From: Lachnospiraceae bacterium OM04-12BH
Lineage (GTDB): Bacteria > Bacillota > Clostridia > Lachnospirales > Lachnospiraceae
Assembly: GCA_003490145.1 (NCBI GenBank)
Contig: QULQ01000004.1
Coordinates: 62,001-126,000, forward strand
DNA: 64,000 nucleotides
Direction of reading: 5' to 3'
Positions 8,709-17,284 of this stretch are shown here, piece by piece. The notes beneath the pieces are model-generated. The model saw nothing but the letters and a program-made list of their open reading frames with translations, had not been told where the DNA came from and made no database searches. How positions within the stretch are numbered: the first letter of the stretch is position 1; every line of letters begins with the position of its first letter. A program made the position numbers and the translations under genes.

Positions 8709-9452
8709 ATGGTTTTTAAGGTTGCAATGCCAGGAAGATTCCAGTTTAAGATATATCGGAGAGAAGCAGGATTTCTTACAGGAAGGCAGGGAGATGTACA
8801 CTATATCGGAGGAAGTGAGGTGCTGCCACCGCCTCTTGAGGCGGATAAGGAGAATGCAGTGATCAGTGACCTTGGCACGGAGTATGAGGATGAAGCCAAA
8901 TCAATTCTGATCGAGCATAATTTAAGACTTGTTGTTTATATTGCAAAGAAGTTTGATAATACCGGGGTGGGTGTGGAGGATCTGATCTCTATTGGTACGA
9001 TCGGCCTGATCAAATCCATCAATACGTTTAATCCGCAGAAAAATATCAAACTGGCAACCTACGCGTCAAGATGTATTGAAAATGAGATTCTGATGTACCT
9101 CCGGAGAAACAATAAGACGAAGCTGGAGGTTTCGATTGATGAGCCCCTGAATGTGGACTGGGATGGGAATGAACTGCTTTTGTCAGATATTCTTGGAACA
9201 GATGAGGATGTGATCTACCGGGATATTGAAACAGAGGTGGAGCGAAAGCTTTTATTGAAAGCGGTAGATAAGCTGTCTGACAGGGAAAAGACGATCATTA
9301 ATTTAAGGTTTGGCTTAAGCGATCCTTCCGGGAAGGAGCTGACCCAGAAGGAGGTGGCTGAAATGCTTGGCATTTCCCAGTCTTATATTTCCAGGCTGGA
9401 GAAGAAAATTATGAAGCGTCTGAAAAAGGAACTGATTCAGGCTGTCAGATAG
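8709..9452 (+). CDS. sigE: RNA polymerase sporulation sigma factor SigE (precursor)
   Basis: Sigma-E directs early mother-cell transcription. The 247-residue product has an N-terminal extension of about 25-30 residues, consistent with the pro-sequence removed by SpoIIGA. Region 2 follows ([13 protein letters not shown], then [15 protein letters not shown]), then region 3 and a region 4 helix-turn-helix with [23 protein letters not shown] 8709 is set by AGGAGGAG at 8697-8704. The frame is open to 8631 inside spoIIGA, but that would lengthen the pro-region without a ribosome binding site. The last 16 bp overlap the 3' end of the convergent sigG gene. Confidence 0.95.
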   Translation: MVFKVAMPGRFQFKIYRREAGFLTGRQGDVHYIGGSEVLPPPLEADKENAVISDLGTEYEDEAKSILIEHNLRLVVYIAKKFDNTGVGVEDLISIGTIGLIKSINTFNPQKNIKLATYASRCIENEILMYLRRNNKTKLEVSIDEPLNVDWDGNELLLSDILGTDEDVIYRDIETEVERKLLLKAVDKLSDREKTIINLRFGLSDPSGKELTQKEVAEMLGISQSYISRLEKKIMKRLKKELIQAVR

Positions 9453-10216
9453 TTTTTCATGGTCTTTAAGGCATTTTTCTCAAGGCGGCTCACCTGCGCC
9501 TGAGAAATGCCGATCATGCCGGCCACTTCCATCTGGGTTTTTCCTTCAAAGAAACGCAGGGAGATGATCTCATTTTCCCGTTTATTCAGATGCTTCATAG
9601 CTTCACTTAAGGAAAGATGTTCCACCCAGTTCTCTTCTTTATTCTTCTTGTCACTGATCTGATCCATGACATAAAGGGTATCCCCGCCATCGGTAAAAAC
9701 AGGCTCGTACAGGCTCATTGGATTCTGGATGGCATCCAGGGCATAGACAATATCTTCCTTAGAGATGCCGATTTCTTCCGCAATTTCACTGAGAGTAGGA
9801 TCCTTCATATTTTTCTTTAACAGCATTTCCTTTGCATAAATGGCTTTGTAGGCTGTATCCTTCAGGGAGCGGCTGACCCGGATACAATTGTTGTCACGGA
9901 GAAAACGCCGGATCTCTCCGATGATCATGGGTACGGCATATGTGCTGAATTTGACATTCAGGGAAACATCAAAGTTATCAATGGCCTTGATCAGACCGAT
10001 ACAGCCGATCTGGAACAGGTCATCCGCATTTTCGCTGCTGGATGAAAAACGCTTGATCACGCTGAGGACAAGACGCAGGTTCCCTTCGATATATTTTTCC
10101 CTGGCAGAGGTGTCCCCCTGCGTGATTTTTTTAAAAAGAGCCTCTTTTTCTGCTGTCTTCAGCAGGGGGAGTCTTGCCGTATTTACCCCGCAGATTTCAA
10201 CTTTTCCCTGTGCCAT
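9437..10216 (-). CDS. sigG: RNA polymerase sporulation sigma factor SigG
   Basis: Sigma-G drives late forespore transcription. The 259-residue product starts [13 protein letters not shown], close to the conserved SigG N-terminus. It has region 2 ([29 protein letters not shown]), the promoter-melting stretch [14 protein letters not shown], and a region 4 helix-turn-helix [14 protein letters not shown]. An AGGAGGA motif lies upstream on the minus strand. In Bacillus and many clostridia sigG sits just downstream of sigE in the same direction. Here it is reversed, and its stop codon lies inside the last 16 bp of sigE. Antisense interference between the two messages is therefore possible. Confidence 0.95.
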   Translation of the reverse strand: MAQGKVEICGVNTARLPLLKTAEKEALFKKITQGDTSAREKYIEGNLRLVLSVIKRFSSSSENADDLFQIGCIGLIKAIDNFDVSLNVKFSTYAVPMIIGEIRRFLRDNNCIRVSRSLKDTAYKAIYAKEMLLKKNMKDPTLSEIAEEIGISKEDIVYALDAIQNPMSLYEPVFTDGGDTLYVMDQISDKKNKEENWVEHLSLSEAMKHLNKRENEIISLRFFEGKTQMEVAGMIGISQAQVSRLEKNALKTMKNYLTA

Positions 10217-10345
10217 AAAGAATCCTCCTGTTTACTAGATACTTGTAATCATTCTCAAAAGACCAGGAAAATATTCATGCAGAAAAAGGATTTCCAGATT
10301 TGTCTGTCTGCATAAAATAATAAAAAGAGGAAGAGGCAGGAAAAG

Positions 10346-10579
10346 ATGCGTTATTCAGAACTGAAATGTAAGGACGTGATCAATTTAAGGGACTGCAGGA
10401 AGCTTGGCAGGATCGGAGATCTTGAGTTTGATGAATGCAGCGGAAGGATATGCAGTGTCACGGTACCGGGAAATAATAAATTCTGTAATCTTCTGAAATC
10501 GGAACCGGATTACTGTATTCCCTACAAGGATATCAAACAGATCGGACCTGATATTATTATTGTAGATGTCTGCGGTTGA
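10346..10579 (+). CDS. YlmC/YmxH-family sporulation protein (PRC-barrel-like)
   Basis: This small protein of 77 residues has the signatures of the YlmC/YmxH family: MRYSELKCKDVINL at the start and a DIKQIGPDIIIVD-type ending. The family is predicted to adopt a PRC-barrel fold and is widespread in spore-forming Firmicutes. Its biochemical role is not established. The ATG at 10346 has AGGAAA upstream. It is divergent from sigG, and its stop codon overlaps the -35 box of the nrdR promoter. Confidence 0.8.
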   Translation: MRYSELKCKDVINLRDCRKLGRIGDLEFDECSGRICSVTVPGNNKFCNLLKSEPDYCIPYKDIKQIGPDIIIVDVCG

Positions 10580-10604
10580 CATGCTTTTCTGTGCGGAATA
10601 TAAT
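10576..10604 (+). promoter_or_regulatory. Consensus sigma-A promoter of nrdR
   Basis: TTGACA at 10576-10581 and TATAAT at 10599-10604 are both perfect matches with a 17-bp spacer, about 32 bp ahead of the nrdR start. The -35 box overlaps the stop codon of the preceding gene. Confidence 0.8.
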
Positions 10605-10635
10605 ATTCTCAAAGAACCAGAACAGGAGAAAGCCT

Positions 10636-11085
10636 ATGAAATGTCCCTATTGCAGCCATGAAAATACAAGAGTCATTGATTCAAGACCGGCAGAGGATAA
10701 CAATTCCATCAGACGAAGAAGAGTGTGTGATGAATGTGGTAAACGCTTTACCACCTATGAGAAGATAGAGACGATTCCCCTGATCGTGATCAAGAAGGAT
10801 GAGAACAGGGAGCCATATGACAGATCCAAGATCGAAGCAGGCGTTCTTCGAGCCTGCCATAAGAGACCAATCAGCATCAATCAGATCAACCAGCTCGTGG
10901 ATGAAGTAGAGACAGAGATTTTTAACAGGGAAGAGAAAGAGATCCCAAGCCGTGTGATCGGAGAACTTGTCATGGATAAGCTGAAGAATCTGGAAGCTGT
11001 AGCCTATGTCAGATTTGCTTCTGTATACCGGGAGTTCAAGGATATCAATACCTTTATGGACGAACTGAAGAAGGTACTGAAATAA
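10636..11085 (+). CDS. nrdR: Transcriptional repressor NrdR
   Basis: NrdR senses ATP and dATP through an ATP-cone domain and represses ribonucleotide reductase genes. The 149-residue product begins with a zinc ribbon (MKCPYC, later CDECGKRF), followed by the ATP-cone from about residue 45 (PLIVIKKDENREPYDRSKI). The frame is open to 10576, but ATG 10636 gives the exact NrdR N-terminus and has AGGAGA at 10624-10629. No ribonucleotide reductase gene is in the window, so its targets lie elsewhere. A strong terminator follows. Confidence 0.95.
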   Translation: MKCPYCSHENTRVIDSRPAEDNNSIRRRRVCDECGKRFTTYEKIETIPLIVIKKDENREPYDRSKIEAGVLRACHKRPISINQINQLVDEVETEIFNREEKEIPSRVIGELVMDKLKNLEAVAYVRFASVYREFKDINTFMDELKKVLK

Positions 11086-11144
11086 AGAAAACAGAGAGAA
11101 AAAACAGAGATAAGGAACGGGGAAAGCCGTTTTCCCATAAAAAG

Positions 11145-11175
11145 AAAGCAGTCCTGAAAAAAGGATTGCTTTTTT
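11145..11175 (+). terminator. Rho-independent terminator after nrdR
   Basis: AAAGCAGTCCT (11145-11155) pairs with AGGATTGCTTT (11162-11172, one G-T pair) and is followed by more T. A weak promoter-like pair, TTGCTT (11166) and TACAAT (11189) with 17 bp between, overlaps its right side and could serve the next operon. Confidence 0.8.
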
Positions 11176-11255
11176 AAAAAGAATCATATACAATAAGCGA
11201 GGCATTTAAACAGAATGCAAAATTTCATAACAAGAATGAGAAAGGAATCAGAAAC

Positions 11256-12770
11256 ATGAAAAAAGGAGCAGTAAAATGGCTTCTGGTCTTCATGCTTACC
11301 ACGCTTGCTGTTGCACTGGGCGGATGCGCAGGTGACAAGGAAGGGGAGAGTTCTTCTCAGATTACCATCGGAATCCCCCAGGATCTGGAGGATAGTCTTG
11401 ACCCCCACAAGGCAGTGGCGGCAGGAACTAAAGAGGTATTATTCAATCTGTTTGAAGGATTGGTTAAGCCGACCAGTGATGGTGATTTAATCCCTGCAGT
11501 GGCAAGCGCCTATGAAGAATCAGAAGGCGGGAAGGTATATACCTTCACATTAAGAGACGGAATAAAGTTTCACGACGGAAGCCTGGTTACGGCAGAGGAT
11601 GTAAAGTTTTCACTTGACAAATGCGCCGATACCAGTAACGGAGGACCTCTGGTACCGGCGTTTTCCAATATTGAGAGCGTGACGATCGCAGATGATCATA
11701 CCGTAGTTGTAACACTGCAGGAAGCAGACACAGAATTTCTGGCTTATATGACGACAGCAATCATTCCAAAGGCCAATGAGAATCCGGATACCAATCCCAT
11801 CGGAACAGGACCTTACAAATATGTATCCCGTTCACCCCAGGAGAACTTTGTAGTAGAGAGGTTTGATGATTATTGGGGAGAAAAGGCTAATATTGAGAAT
11901 GTAACCTTTAAGATCTGTGCCAATGCCGATTCCATTGTCATGAATCTGGAGGGCGGATCTATTGATATGTTCGCAAGAGTGACAGCAACCCAGGCAGCAG
12001 AGCTTTCTGACAAGTTTGATGTACTGGAAGGGACGATGAATCTGGTGCAGGCTCTTTACCTGAACAATGCTGTAGCGCCCTTTGATGATGTAAGGGTCAG
12101 ACAGGCTCTCAGCTATGCAGTAAATCCGCAGGAGATCATGGATATCATTTCAGACGGTAAGGGAACCGAGCTGGGAAGCTCCATGTTTCCGGCGTTTGGA
12201 AAGTACTATATGGAAGAACTGAATGATACGTATCAGCAGAATTTTGATAAGGCAAAGGAGCTGCTTACAGAAGCCGGTTATCCGGATGGCTTTTCCTTTA
12301 CGATTACAGTACCTTCCAACTACCAGCCCCATATAGATACCGCACAGGTTCTGGTAGAGCAGTTTGCCAATATCGGTGTGACTGCCAATATCCAGCTTGT
12401 AGAGTGGGACAGCTGGCTGAGTGATGTTTATACAGACAGAAACTTTGAATCCACGGTTGTTGGCGTAGATGCATCAAGTCTTACAGGAGCAGCCCTTTTG
12501 CAGAGATTTACCAGTACGGCATCCAACAACTTTATCAACTATAACAATGCAGACTATGATAAGGCTTTTGCAAATGCACTTGCCAGCACGGATGATGCAG
12601 AGAAAACAAAGTATTACAAGGAATGCGAAACAATTCTTGCTACAGATGCAGCAAATGTTTATATTCAGGATCTGCCGGAGTTTGTAGCATTAAATAAGAA
12701 CTATACAGGATATGAGTTCTATCCCCTGTATGTTCAGGATATAGCAAAACTGAAGCTTGTCAGCCAGTAA
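11256..12770 (+). CDS. ABC transporter substrate-binding lipoprotein, family 5 (peptide/nickel type)
   Basis: This is the extracellular binding component of an oligopeptide- or nickel-type importer. The 504-residue product has a lipoprotein signal peptide whose lipobox LGGC places the acylated Cys at residue 24. The family 5 fold follows with typical stretches LEDSLDPHKA, LRDGIKFHDG, VRQALSYAVN and GYPDGFSF. It is the first gene of a five-gene operon encoding a complete importer. A ribosome binding site, GAGAAAGGAA, precedes ATG 11256. The substrate cannot be assigned; dipeptides, oligopeptides or metal chelates are possible. Confidence 0.9.
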   Translation: MKKGAVKWLLVFMLTTLAVALGGCAGDKEGESSSQITIGIPQDLEDSLDPHKAVAAGTKEVLFNLFEGLVKPTSDGDLIPAVASAYEESEGGKVYTFTLRDGIKFHDGSLVTAEDVKFSLDKCADTSNGGPLVPAFSNIESVTIADDHTVVVTLQEADTEFLAYMTTAIIPKANENPDTNPIGTGPYKYVSRSPQENFVVERFDDYWGEKANIENVTFKICANADSIVMNLEGGSIDMFARVTATQAAELSDKFDVLEGTMNLVQALYLNNAVAPFDDVRVRQALSYAVNPQEIMDIISDGKGTELGSSMFPAFGKYYMEELNDTYQQNFDKAKELLTEAGYPDGFSFTITVPSNYQPHIDTAQVLVEQFANIGVTANIQLVEWDSWLSDVYTDRNFESTVVGVDASSLTGAALLQRFTSTASNNFINYNNADYDKAFANALASTDDAEKTKYYKECETILATDAANVYIQDLPEFVALNKNYTGYEFYPLYVQDIAKLKLVSQ

Positions 12771-12793
12771 TCTGACGATAGGAGGACAAAGAG

Positions 12794-13735
12794 ATGAGAT
12801 ATGCAGGCAAAAAGATTTTGACGATGTGCGTAACCCTGTTTGCAGTCACGCTCTTTGTCTTTCTTGCTTTTCATATGATATCGGGAGATCCGGTGACCTC
12901 CATGCTGGGCACCCAGGCAACACCGGAGAGGGCAGAGGCACTGCGGGAGGAGCTTGGATTGAATGACCCGGTGCTTGTACAGTATGGCAGATGGGCTGCC
13001 GGTTTCCTGAAGGGAGATATGGGCACCTCTTACAGCTACCGGATGCCGGTCAGCGAAATGATCCTGGATAAGCTGCCGGTTACCATTACCATGACACTGA
13101 TGGCTTTTGTATGGATGATACTGATCTCCATTCCTGTAGGCCTGTATGCGGCAAAGCACGAGGGAGGAATGACAGACCGGATCATTACCGTGGTCAATCA
13201 GATCATTATGGCAGTACCGCCTTTCTTTGCCGGGATCCTGATCACCTTTGTGTTTGGAATGATCTTCCGGCTGTTTACACCGGGTGGTTATGTTTCCTAT
13301 CAGATAAATATAGGAAAGTTCGTGGGATATCTGTTCTTTCCTTCTCTTGCCATAGCACTGCCAAAGGCAGCCATGGCGGTCAAGCTTCTTAGGAGCTCTG
13401 TGATCTCGGAAATGAAGCTTGATTATGTGCGGACAGCTTATAGCAGAGGAAACAGTAAACGGAGCGTCCTGTACCGTCACGTACTGAAGAATGCCATGAT
13501 CCCGGTGATCACCTTTCTTGGGATGGCATTTTCTGATATGATCGCAGGCAGCATTATCATTGAACAGGTTTTTGGGATCCCTGGGCTTGGAAGGATTCTT
13601 CTGACGTCTATCTCTAACAGGGATTATCCGGTGGTGATGGCGGTAATCGTGTGTATTGCCGCGCTGGTGCTTGTAGTCAATATGGTGGTGGACGTGATCT
13701 ATGGTCTGGTAGATCCCAGAATATCAGTGGAATGA
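12794..13735 (+). CDS. ABC transporter permease, DppB/OppB type
   Basis: This integral membrane protein of 313 residues forms half of the importer channel. The family start motif, tandem hydrophobic segments and the cytoplasmic EAA-like loop around DYVRTAYSRGNSKRSVLYRH are visible. The loop is the docking site for the ATPase subunits. The C-terminal GLVDPRI stretch is typical. It starts 23 bp after the binding-protein gene with AGGAGG upstream, and it is followed 15 bp later by the second permease. Confidence 0.9.
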   Translation: MRYAGKKILTMCVTLFAVTLFVFLAFHMISGDPVTSMLGTQATPERAEALREELGLNDPVLVQYGRWAAGFLKGDMGTSYSYRMPVSEMILDKLPVTITMTLMAFVWMILISIPVGLYAAKHEGGMTDRIITVVNQIIMAVPPFFAGILITFVFGMIFRLFTPGGYVSYQINIGKFVGYLFFPSLAIALPKAAMAVKLLRSSVISEMKLDYVRTAYSRGNSKRSVLYRHVLKNAMIPVITFLGMAFSDMIAGSIIIEQVFGIPGLGRILLTSISNRDYPVVMAVIVCIAALVLVVNMVVDVIYGLVDPRISVE

Positions 13736-13750
13736 TCCGGGGAGAAAAGG

Positions 13751-14554
13751 ATGAACTGGAAAAAGATCAGAAAAAACAAGAATTTCATTGCGGGCAGTAT
13801 TCTGACAGGGATCATGCTGTTTATGATCCTGATGGGATGCTTTTATACTCCTTATAATCCCAATACCATGGATCCTTCTGCCAAGTTTGCTGGCATATCG
13901 GTGAAGCATCTGATGGGCTGTGACAATTTTGGAAGGGATATTTTCTCAAGGGTGCTCTCCGGGAGCAGAACGACTCTGATCGTGGCTGCGGGAACTGTAC
14001 TGATCGGTGTCACTTTCGGTATTCTGATCGGGGCGCTGACCGGATATTATGGCGGCATCCTGGATGAAGTGCTGATGCGGATCAATGATGCAGTGTTTGC
14101 TTTTCCCAGTATCCTGCTTGCCCTTTTGTTTATCAGCCTTCTTGGCAGCGGCAAGTATCATGTGATCATCGCACTTGGCATTGCCTTTGTACCAAGCTTT
14201 GCCAGGATCGTGCGGAGTGAATTTATCCGGAATAAAAACATGGATTATGTGAAAAGCGCAAAGCTCCAGGGAGCAGGGGACTTCAGGATCATGTTTGTAC
14301 ATATCCTGCCAAATACCATGACAGTGCTGCTGTCAGCCATTATGATCGGCTTTAACAATGCTGTTCTGGCAGAAGCGGGAATGAGCTTCCTTGGGATCGG
14401 TGTACAGCCACCGGATGCCAGTCTTGGAAGAATGCTTTCTGAGGCACAGTCATTTCTGTTCAGTGTACCCATGTATGCGCTGTTCCCCGGACTGACGATC
14501 ATACTGCTGGTGCTTGGATTTGGTTTATTGTCGGATGGGCTTAAAAATGAGTAA
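13751..14554 (+). CDS. ABC transporter permease, DppC/OppC type
   Basis: This is the second permease subunit, 267 residues, with the conserved entry motif HLMGCDNFGRDIFSRVLSG and the coupling loop DYVKSAKLQGAGDFRIMFVH. Five to six transmembrane segments are visible. Its stop codon overlaps the ATG of the next gene by 8 bp (ATGAGTAA), which implies translational coupling to the ATPase. It belongs to the same operon as its neighbours. Confidence 0.9.
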   Translation: MNWKKIRKNKNFIAGSILTGIMLFMILMGCFYTPYNPNTMDPSAKFAGISVKHLMGCDNFGRDIFSRVLSGSRTTLIVAAGTVLIGVTFGILIGALTGYYGGILDEVLMRINDAVFAFPSILLALLFISLLGSGKYHVIIALGIAFVPSFARIVRSEFIRNKNMDYVKSAKLQGAGDFRIMFVHILPNTMTVLLSAIMIGFNNAVLAEAGMSFLGIGVQPPDASLGRMLSEAQSFLFSVPMYALFPGLTIILLVLGFGLLSDGLKNE

Positions 14555-15359
14555 GGAAATGATAAGAGTTACAGATCTGAATATAGAGTTTTTTGACCAT
14601 GAGAGACCGGAGACTGTGGTCTACGATTTTGACCTTACCTTGCATGAGGGGGAGATCGTTGGACTGGTAGGAGAATCCGGCTCCGGAAAATCTATGAGTG
14701 CGCTGGCAATCGCAGGGCTTCTGAGCAGGAAGGACATGAAAAAAAGAGGAGAGATTCTGTTTGAGGGAGTGAATCTCCTTGACTGTGACCGTAAAACACT
14801 GCGTAAGTTCCAGGGAAATGAGATCGGTATGATATTCCAAGAGCCGATGACCTCTTTAAATCCTGTGAAAAAGATCGGCTGGCAGGTAGAAGAGGCTCTC
14901 CGTCTGCACACGGAGCTTTCAAAGGAAGAACGGAAAAAGCGTGCTATAGAAATGCTGGAAAAGGTGGAACTGCATAATCCGCAGCAGGTGTATGAGCAGT
15001 ATCCATACGAGCTCTCCGGAGGTATGCGCCAGCGTGTCATGATCGCAGCGGCCATGATCTGTGATCCGAAGCTCCTGATCGCCGATGAACCGACGACAGC
15101 ACTGGATGTGACGATCCAGGAGCAGATCGTAGCGCTGCTGAAAAGGATCAATCGGGAAAAGAAGACAGCTATTCTTTTTATCTCTCATGACTTAAGCCTG
15201 GTGCGTCAGCTATGTGAACGGGTGCTGGTGATGAGGAGAGGCTATGTGGTAGAGAGCGGACCTGTGGATGAGATTTTTTATCATCCGAAGGAAGAATATA
15301 CGAAGAAGCTGATCGCAGCGATTCCAAGGGTTATCAGAAAGACAGAAAAGGATTCATGA
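14547..15359 (+). CDS. ABC transporter ATP-binding protein, DppD/OppD type
   Basis: This nucleotide-binding subunit of 270 residues has Walker A GESGSGKS at residues 42-49, the signature motif LSGGMRQR, Walker B LLIADEPTTALD, and the switch histidine in FISHDLS. It couples ATP hydrolysis to import. The ORF is open back to 14514, but ATG 14547, overlapping the permease stop, gives the normal start. The C-terminal extension with the peptide-importer Cys cluster seen in some family members is short here. Confidence 0.9.
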   Translation: MSKEMIRVTDLNIEFFDHERPETVVYDFDLTLHEGEIVGLVGESGSGKSMSALAIAGLLSRKDMKKRGEILFEGVNLLDCDRKTLRKFQGNEIGMIFQEPMTSLNPVKKIGWQVEEALRLHTELSKEERKKRAIEMLEKVELHNPQQVYEQYPYELSGGMRQRVMIAAAMICDPKLLIADEPTTALDVTIQEQIVALLKRINREKKTAILFISHDLSLVRQLCERVLVMRRGYVVESGPVDEIFYHPKEEYTKKLIAAIPRVIRKTEKDS

Positions 15360-16102
15360 TGACAGAGAATATTCTGGAGATTACGGATCTGCAGGTGTTT
15401 TATCCTGTGAGCCGGAAAACTCCCTTTGAAAAGAAAAAAAGCATACAGGTGCTGAAGGATGTTTCCTTTGCCATGAAACGGGGAGAGATTCTTGGCCTTG
15501 TGGGAGAGAGCGGAAGCGGCAAGACGACTCTTGCCAGAAGTATTCTGCAGATGATTCCCTATGAAGGGACGATCATAAGAAATACCATGCAGCCTCAGAT
15601 GGTATTTCAGGATCCCTACGGATCCTTAAATCCATCAAAAAGGATTGCATGGATTCTGGAGGAGCCGCTGCGTCTGAAGGGTGGACTGTCAAAAGAAGAG
15701 AGAGCGCTAAAGGTAAAGACCATGCTGGAGCGGGTAGGACTGGAAGAAAAGATTCTGGAGCATTATCCAAGAGAGCTTTCCGGTGGACAGAGGCAGAGGA
15801 TTGCGATTGCTGCAGCACTGATGCTGGAGCCGGAGCTTCTGATCGCCGATGAACCGGTATCAGCACTGGACGTTACAATACAGGCACAGATCCTTGCACT
15901 TTTAAAGGAAATCCAGAAGGAAATGAATCTGTCTATTCTTTTTATTTCCCATGATCTGAGAGTAGTATATGAGATGTGTGACCATGTGCTGATCATGCAG
16001 CAGGGACAGATCAGGGAGAGCGGGGATGTGGAGGAGGTCTACTTCCATCATAAAGACCCCTATACAGGCAGGCTCCTTAAGGCAGCCGGGATCCTGGTGT
16101 AG
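15356..16102 (+). CDS. ABC transporter ATP-binding protein, DppF/OppF type
   Basis: This is the second ATPase subunit, 248 residues. It has Walker A GESGSGKT at 50-57, the signature LSGGQRQR, Walker B LLIADEPVSALD and FISHDLRVV. The start overlaps the previous stop codon (ATGATGA at 15356). The product lacks the longer C-terminal tail found in many OppF proteins. It completes the importer operon; no clear terminator hairpin follows. Confidence 0.9.
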   Translation: MMTENILEITDLQVFYPVSRKTPFEKKKSIQVLKDVSFAMKRGEILGLVGESGSGKTTLARSILQMIPYEGTIIRNTMQPQMVFQDPYGSLNPSKRIAWILEEPLRLKGGLSKEERALKVKTMLERVGLEEKILEHYPRELSGGQRQRIAIAAALMLEPELLIADEPVSALDVTIQAQILALLKEIQKEMNLSILFISHDLRVVYEMCDHVLIMQQGQIRESGDVEEVYFHHKDPYTGRLLKAAGILV

Positions 16103-16162
16103 GAGGCCGCACTTCGAAAATATACGAAATGTGAAAACGATGAAAACGATGTTAATTTTTTG

Positions 16163-16191
16163 TTTTCATGGACCGATATATATGATATAAT
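16163..16191 (+). promoter_or_regulatory. Predicted promoter of the orphan gene at 16224
   Basis: TTTTCA (16163-16168) and TATAAT (16186-16191) are spaced by 17 bp. The -35 box is weak. A tandem GAAAACGAT repeat lies just upstream at about 16132-16149. Confidence 0.5.
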
Positions 16192-16223
16192 CAGAAATAA
16201 TGTTGACAGAAAGGAGTAAAGCG

Positions 16224-16634
16224 ATGGCGATCAGTCTGATGTCAGGCTACAATAATATATCAGCTTATTACCGGATACCGGAAGCCTCCGCAGTTACTCC
16301 GCAGAAGATAGAAGCACAGCAGGAAACAGTACCTGGCAGTACCAAGTCAGGAAATGCAGCAGAGGAGCAGCCCACAGGTGGACAGATACAGCAGAGTGCG
16401 GCTGAGGAGAGTGCATTACAGAAGAGAACCTCTGTGAATCCTTCCGAAATCTCGATGACCTTCCATAAGGAAGAAACCTTCGATTATCTGGGCAGTGAGA
16501 GCAGTCTGATGAATCTGGATATGCAGAAAGCGATCTCTGATATGAAGAAGGATTCCATTTTGCAGGACTACCAGTACTTTGTAGGAAGCACCATTTCGGT
16601 AAATCCGGAAGATGGCATGGTAATCCGTAAATAG
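16224..16634 (+). CDS. Hypothetical protein, Gln/Ser-rich middle
   Basis: I do not recognise this 136-residue product. It starts MAISLMSGYNNISAYY. A low-complexity hydrophilic middle (about residues 30-75, rich in Gln, Glu and Ser) follows, then a more ordered C-terminal half containing FDYLGSESSLMNLDMQ and DYQYFVGS. There is no signal peptide and no transmembrane segment. ATG 16224 is favoured over the upstream TTG 16200 because AGAAAGGAG at 16208-16216 is well placed. It has its own promoter and is followed by two hairpins, so it is probably monocistronic. The disordered linker suggests a partner-binding or structural protein, but this is a guess. Confidence 0.65.
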   Translation: MAISLMSGYNNISAYYRIPEASAVTPQKIEAQQETVPGSTKSGNAAEEQPTGGQIQQSAAEESALQKRTSVNPSEISMTFHKEETFDYLGSESSLMNLDMQKAISDMKKDSILQDYQYFVGSTISVNPEDGMVIRK

Positions 16635-16665
16635 ACAGTCCGGGAAATATAGGGGGGACTGTTTT
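16635..16665 (+). terminator. First hairpin after the orphan gene
   Basis: ACAGTCC (16635-16641) pairs with GGACTGT (16656-16662), followed by TTT. It begins right after the stop codon. Confidence 0.65.
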
Positions 16666-16683
16666 ATACAGGCAGCATAAACA

Positions 16684-16710
16684 ACACCTTGCACAAGTGC
16701 AGGGTGTTTT
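16684..16710 (+). terminator. Second hairpin before yqeG
   Basis: ACACCTTGCAC (16684-16694) pairs with GTGCAGGGTGT (16697-16707, one G-T pair) around AA and is followed by TTT. Together with the preceding hairpin it forms a tandem terminator. Confidence 0.7.
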
Positions 16711-16744
16711 GTTATACTCATCAGAGAGAGAAATGAGGAATCGT

Positions 16745-17281
16745 ATGCTGCAGACTTTTTATCCGGATCTGTATATGGATTCGGCTTATGGAATTGATTA
16801 TGAAGAATATTATCGGAGAGGATTCCGGGGGATTATTTTTGATATTGACAATACGCTGGTGGAGCATGGGGCACCGGCAGATGAAAGAAGCATTGCCCTG
16901 ATGGAGCGTCTTAAGAAGACAGGCTTTCAGATCATGCTCCTTTCCAATAATAAAGAGCCCAGAGTGAAAATGTTTAATGACAAAGTCCATGTCTCCTATA
17001 TTTTTAAGGCAGGAAAGCCGGCGAAAAGAGGCTATGAGGAAGCAATGTCAAAGATGGGAACAGACAGAGGTACAACCCTGTTTGTCGGAGATCAGCTTTT
17101 TACGGATGTATGGGGTGCCAGAAGGGTGGGGATTTTTTCCATTCTGACAAGACCCATTGATAAGAAGGAAGAGATCCAGATCATTCTGAAACGGCGGCTG
17201 GAATGGATTGTCCTGTATTTCTATAAGAAAAAATGCAGAAAAGAAGGTACAGAATTTCTGGTTCATGGGAATGGGAGATAA
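16745..17281 (+). CDS. YqeG-family HAD IIIA-type phosphatase
   Basis: This 178-residue cytoplasmic protein belongs to the haloacid dehalogenase superfamily. The nucleophile motif is IIFDIDNTLVEH, motif II is MLLSNN, and the C-terminal Asp motif is FVGDQLFTDVWGA. YqeG homologues include phosphatidylglycerophosphate phosphatases (mitochondrial Gep4/PTPMT-like role), so lipid phosphate hydrolysis is possible but unproven here. In-frame starts exist at GTG 16697 and ATG 16733. I chose ATG 16745 because it has GAGGA upstream and gives the usual MLQTFYPDLY beginning. The gene is 3 bp upstream of aroE, an arrangement frequent in Firmicutes. Confidence 0.85.
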   Translation: MLQTFYPDLYMDSAYGIDYEEYYRRGFRGIIFDIDNTLVEHGAPADERSIALMERLKKTGFQIMLLSNNKEPRVKMFNDKVHVSYIFKAGKPAKRGYEEAMSKMGTDRGTTLFVGDQLFTDVWGARRVGIFSILTRPIDKKEEIQIILKRRLEWIVLYFYKKKCRKEGTEFLVHGNGR

Positions 17282-17284
17282 GAT

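Noticed and set aside
16132-16149. Tandem GAAAACGAT repeat
   Set aside because: Only two copies, in an A-rich stretch; too little to call an operator.
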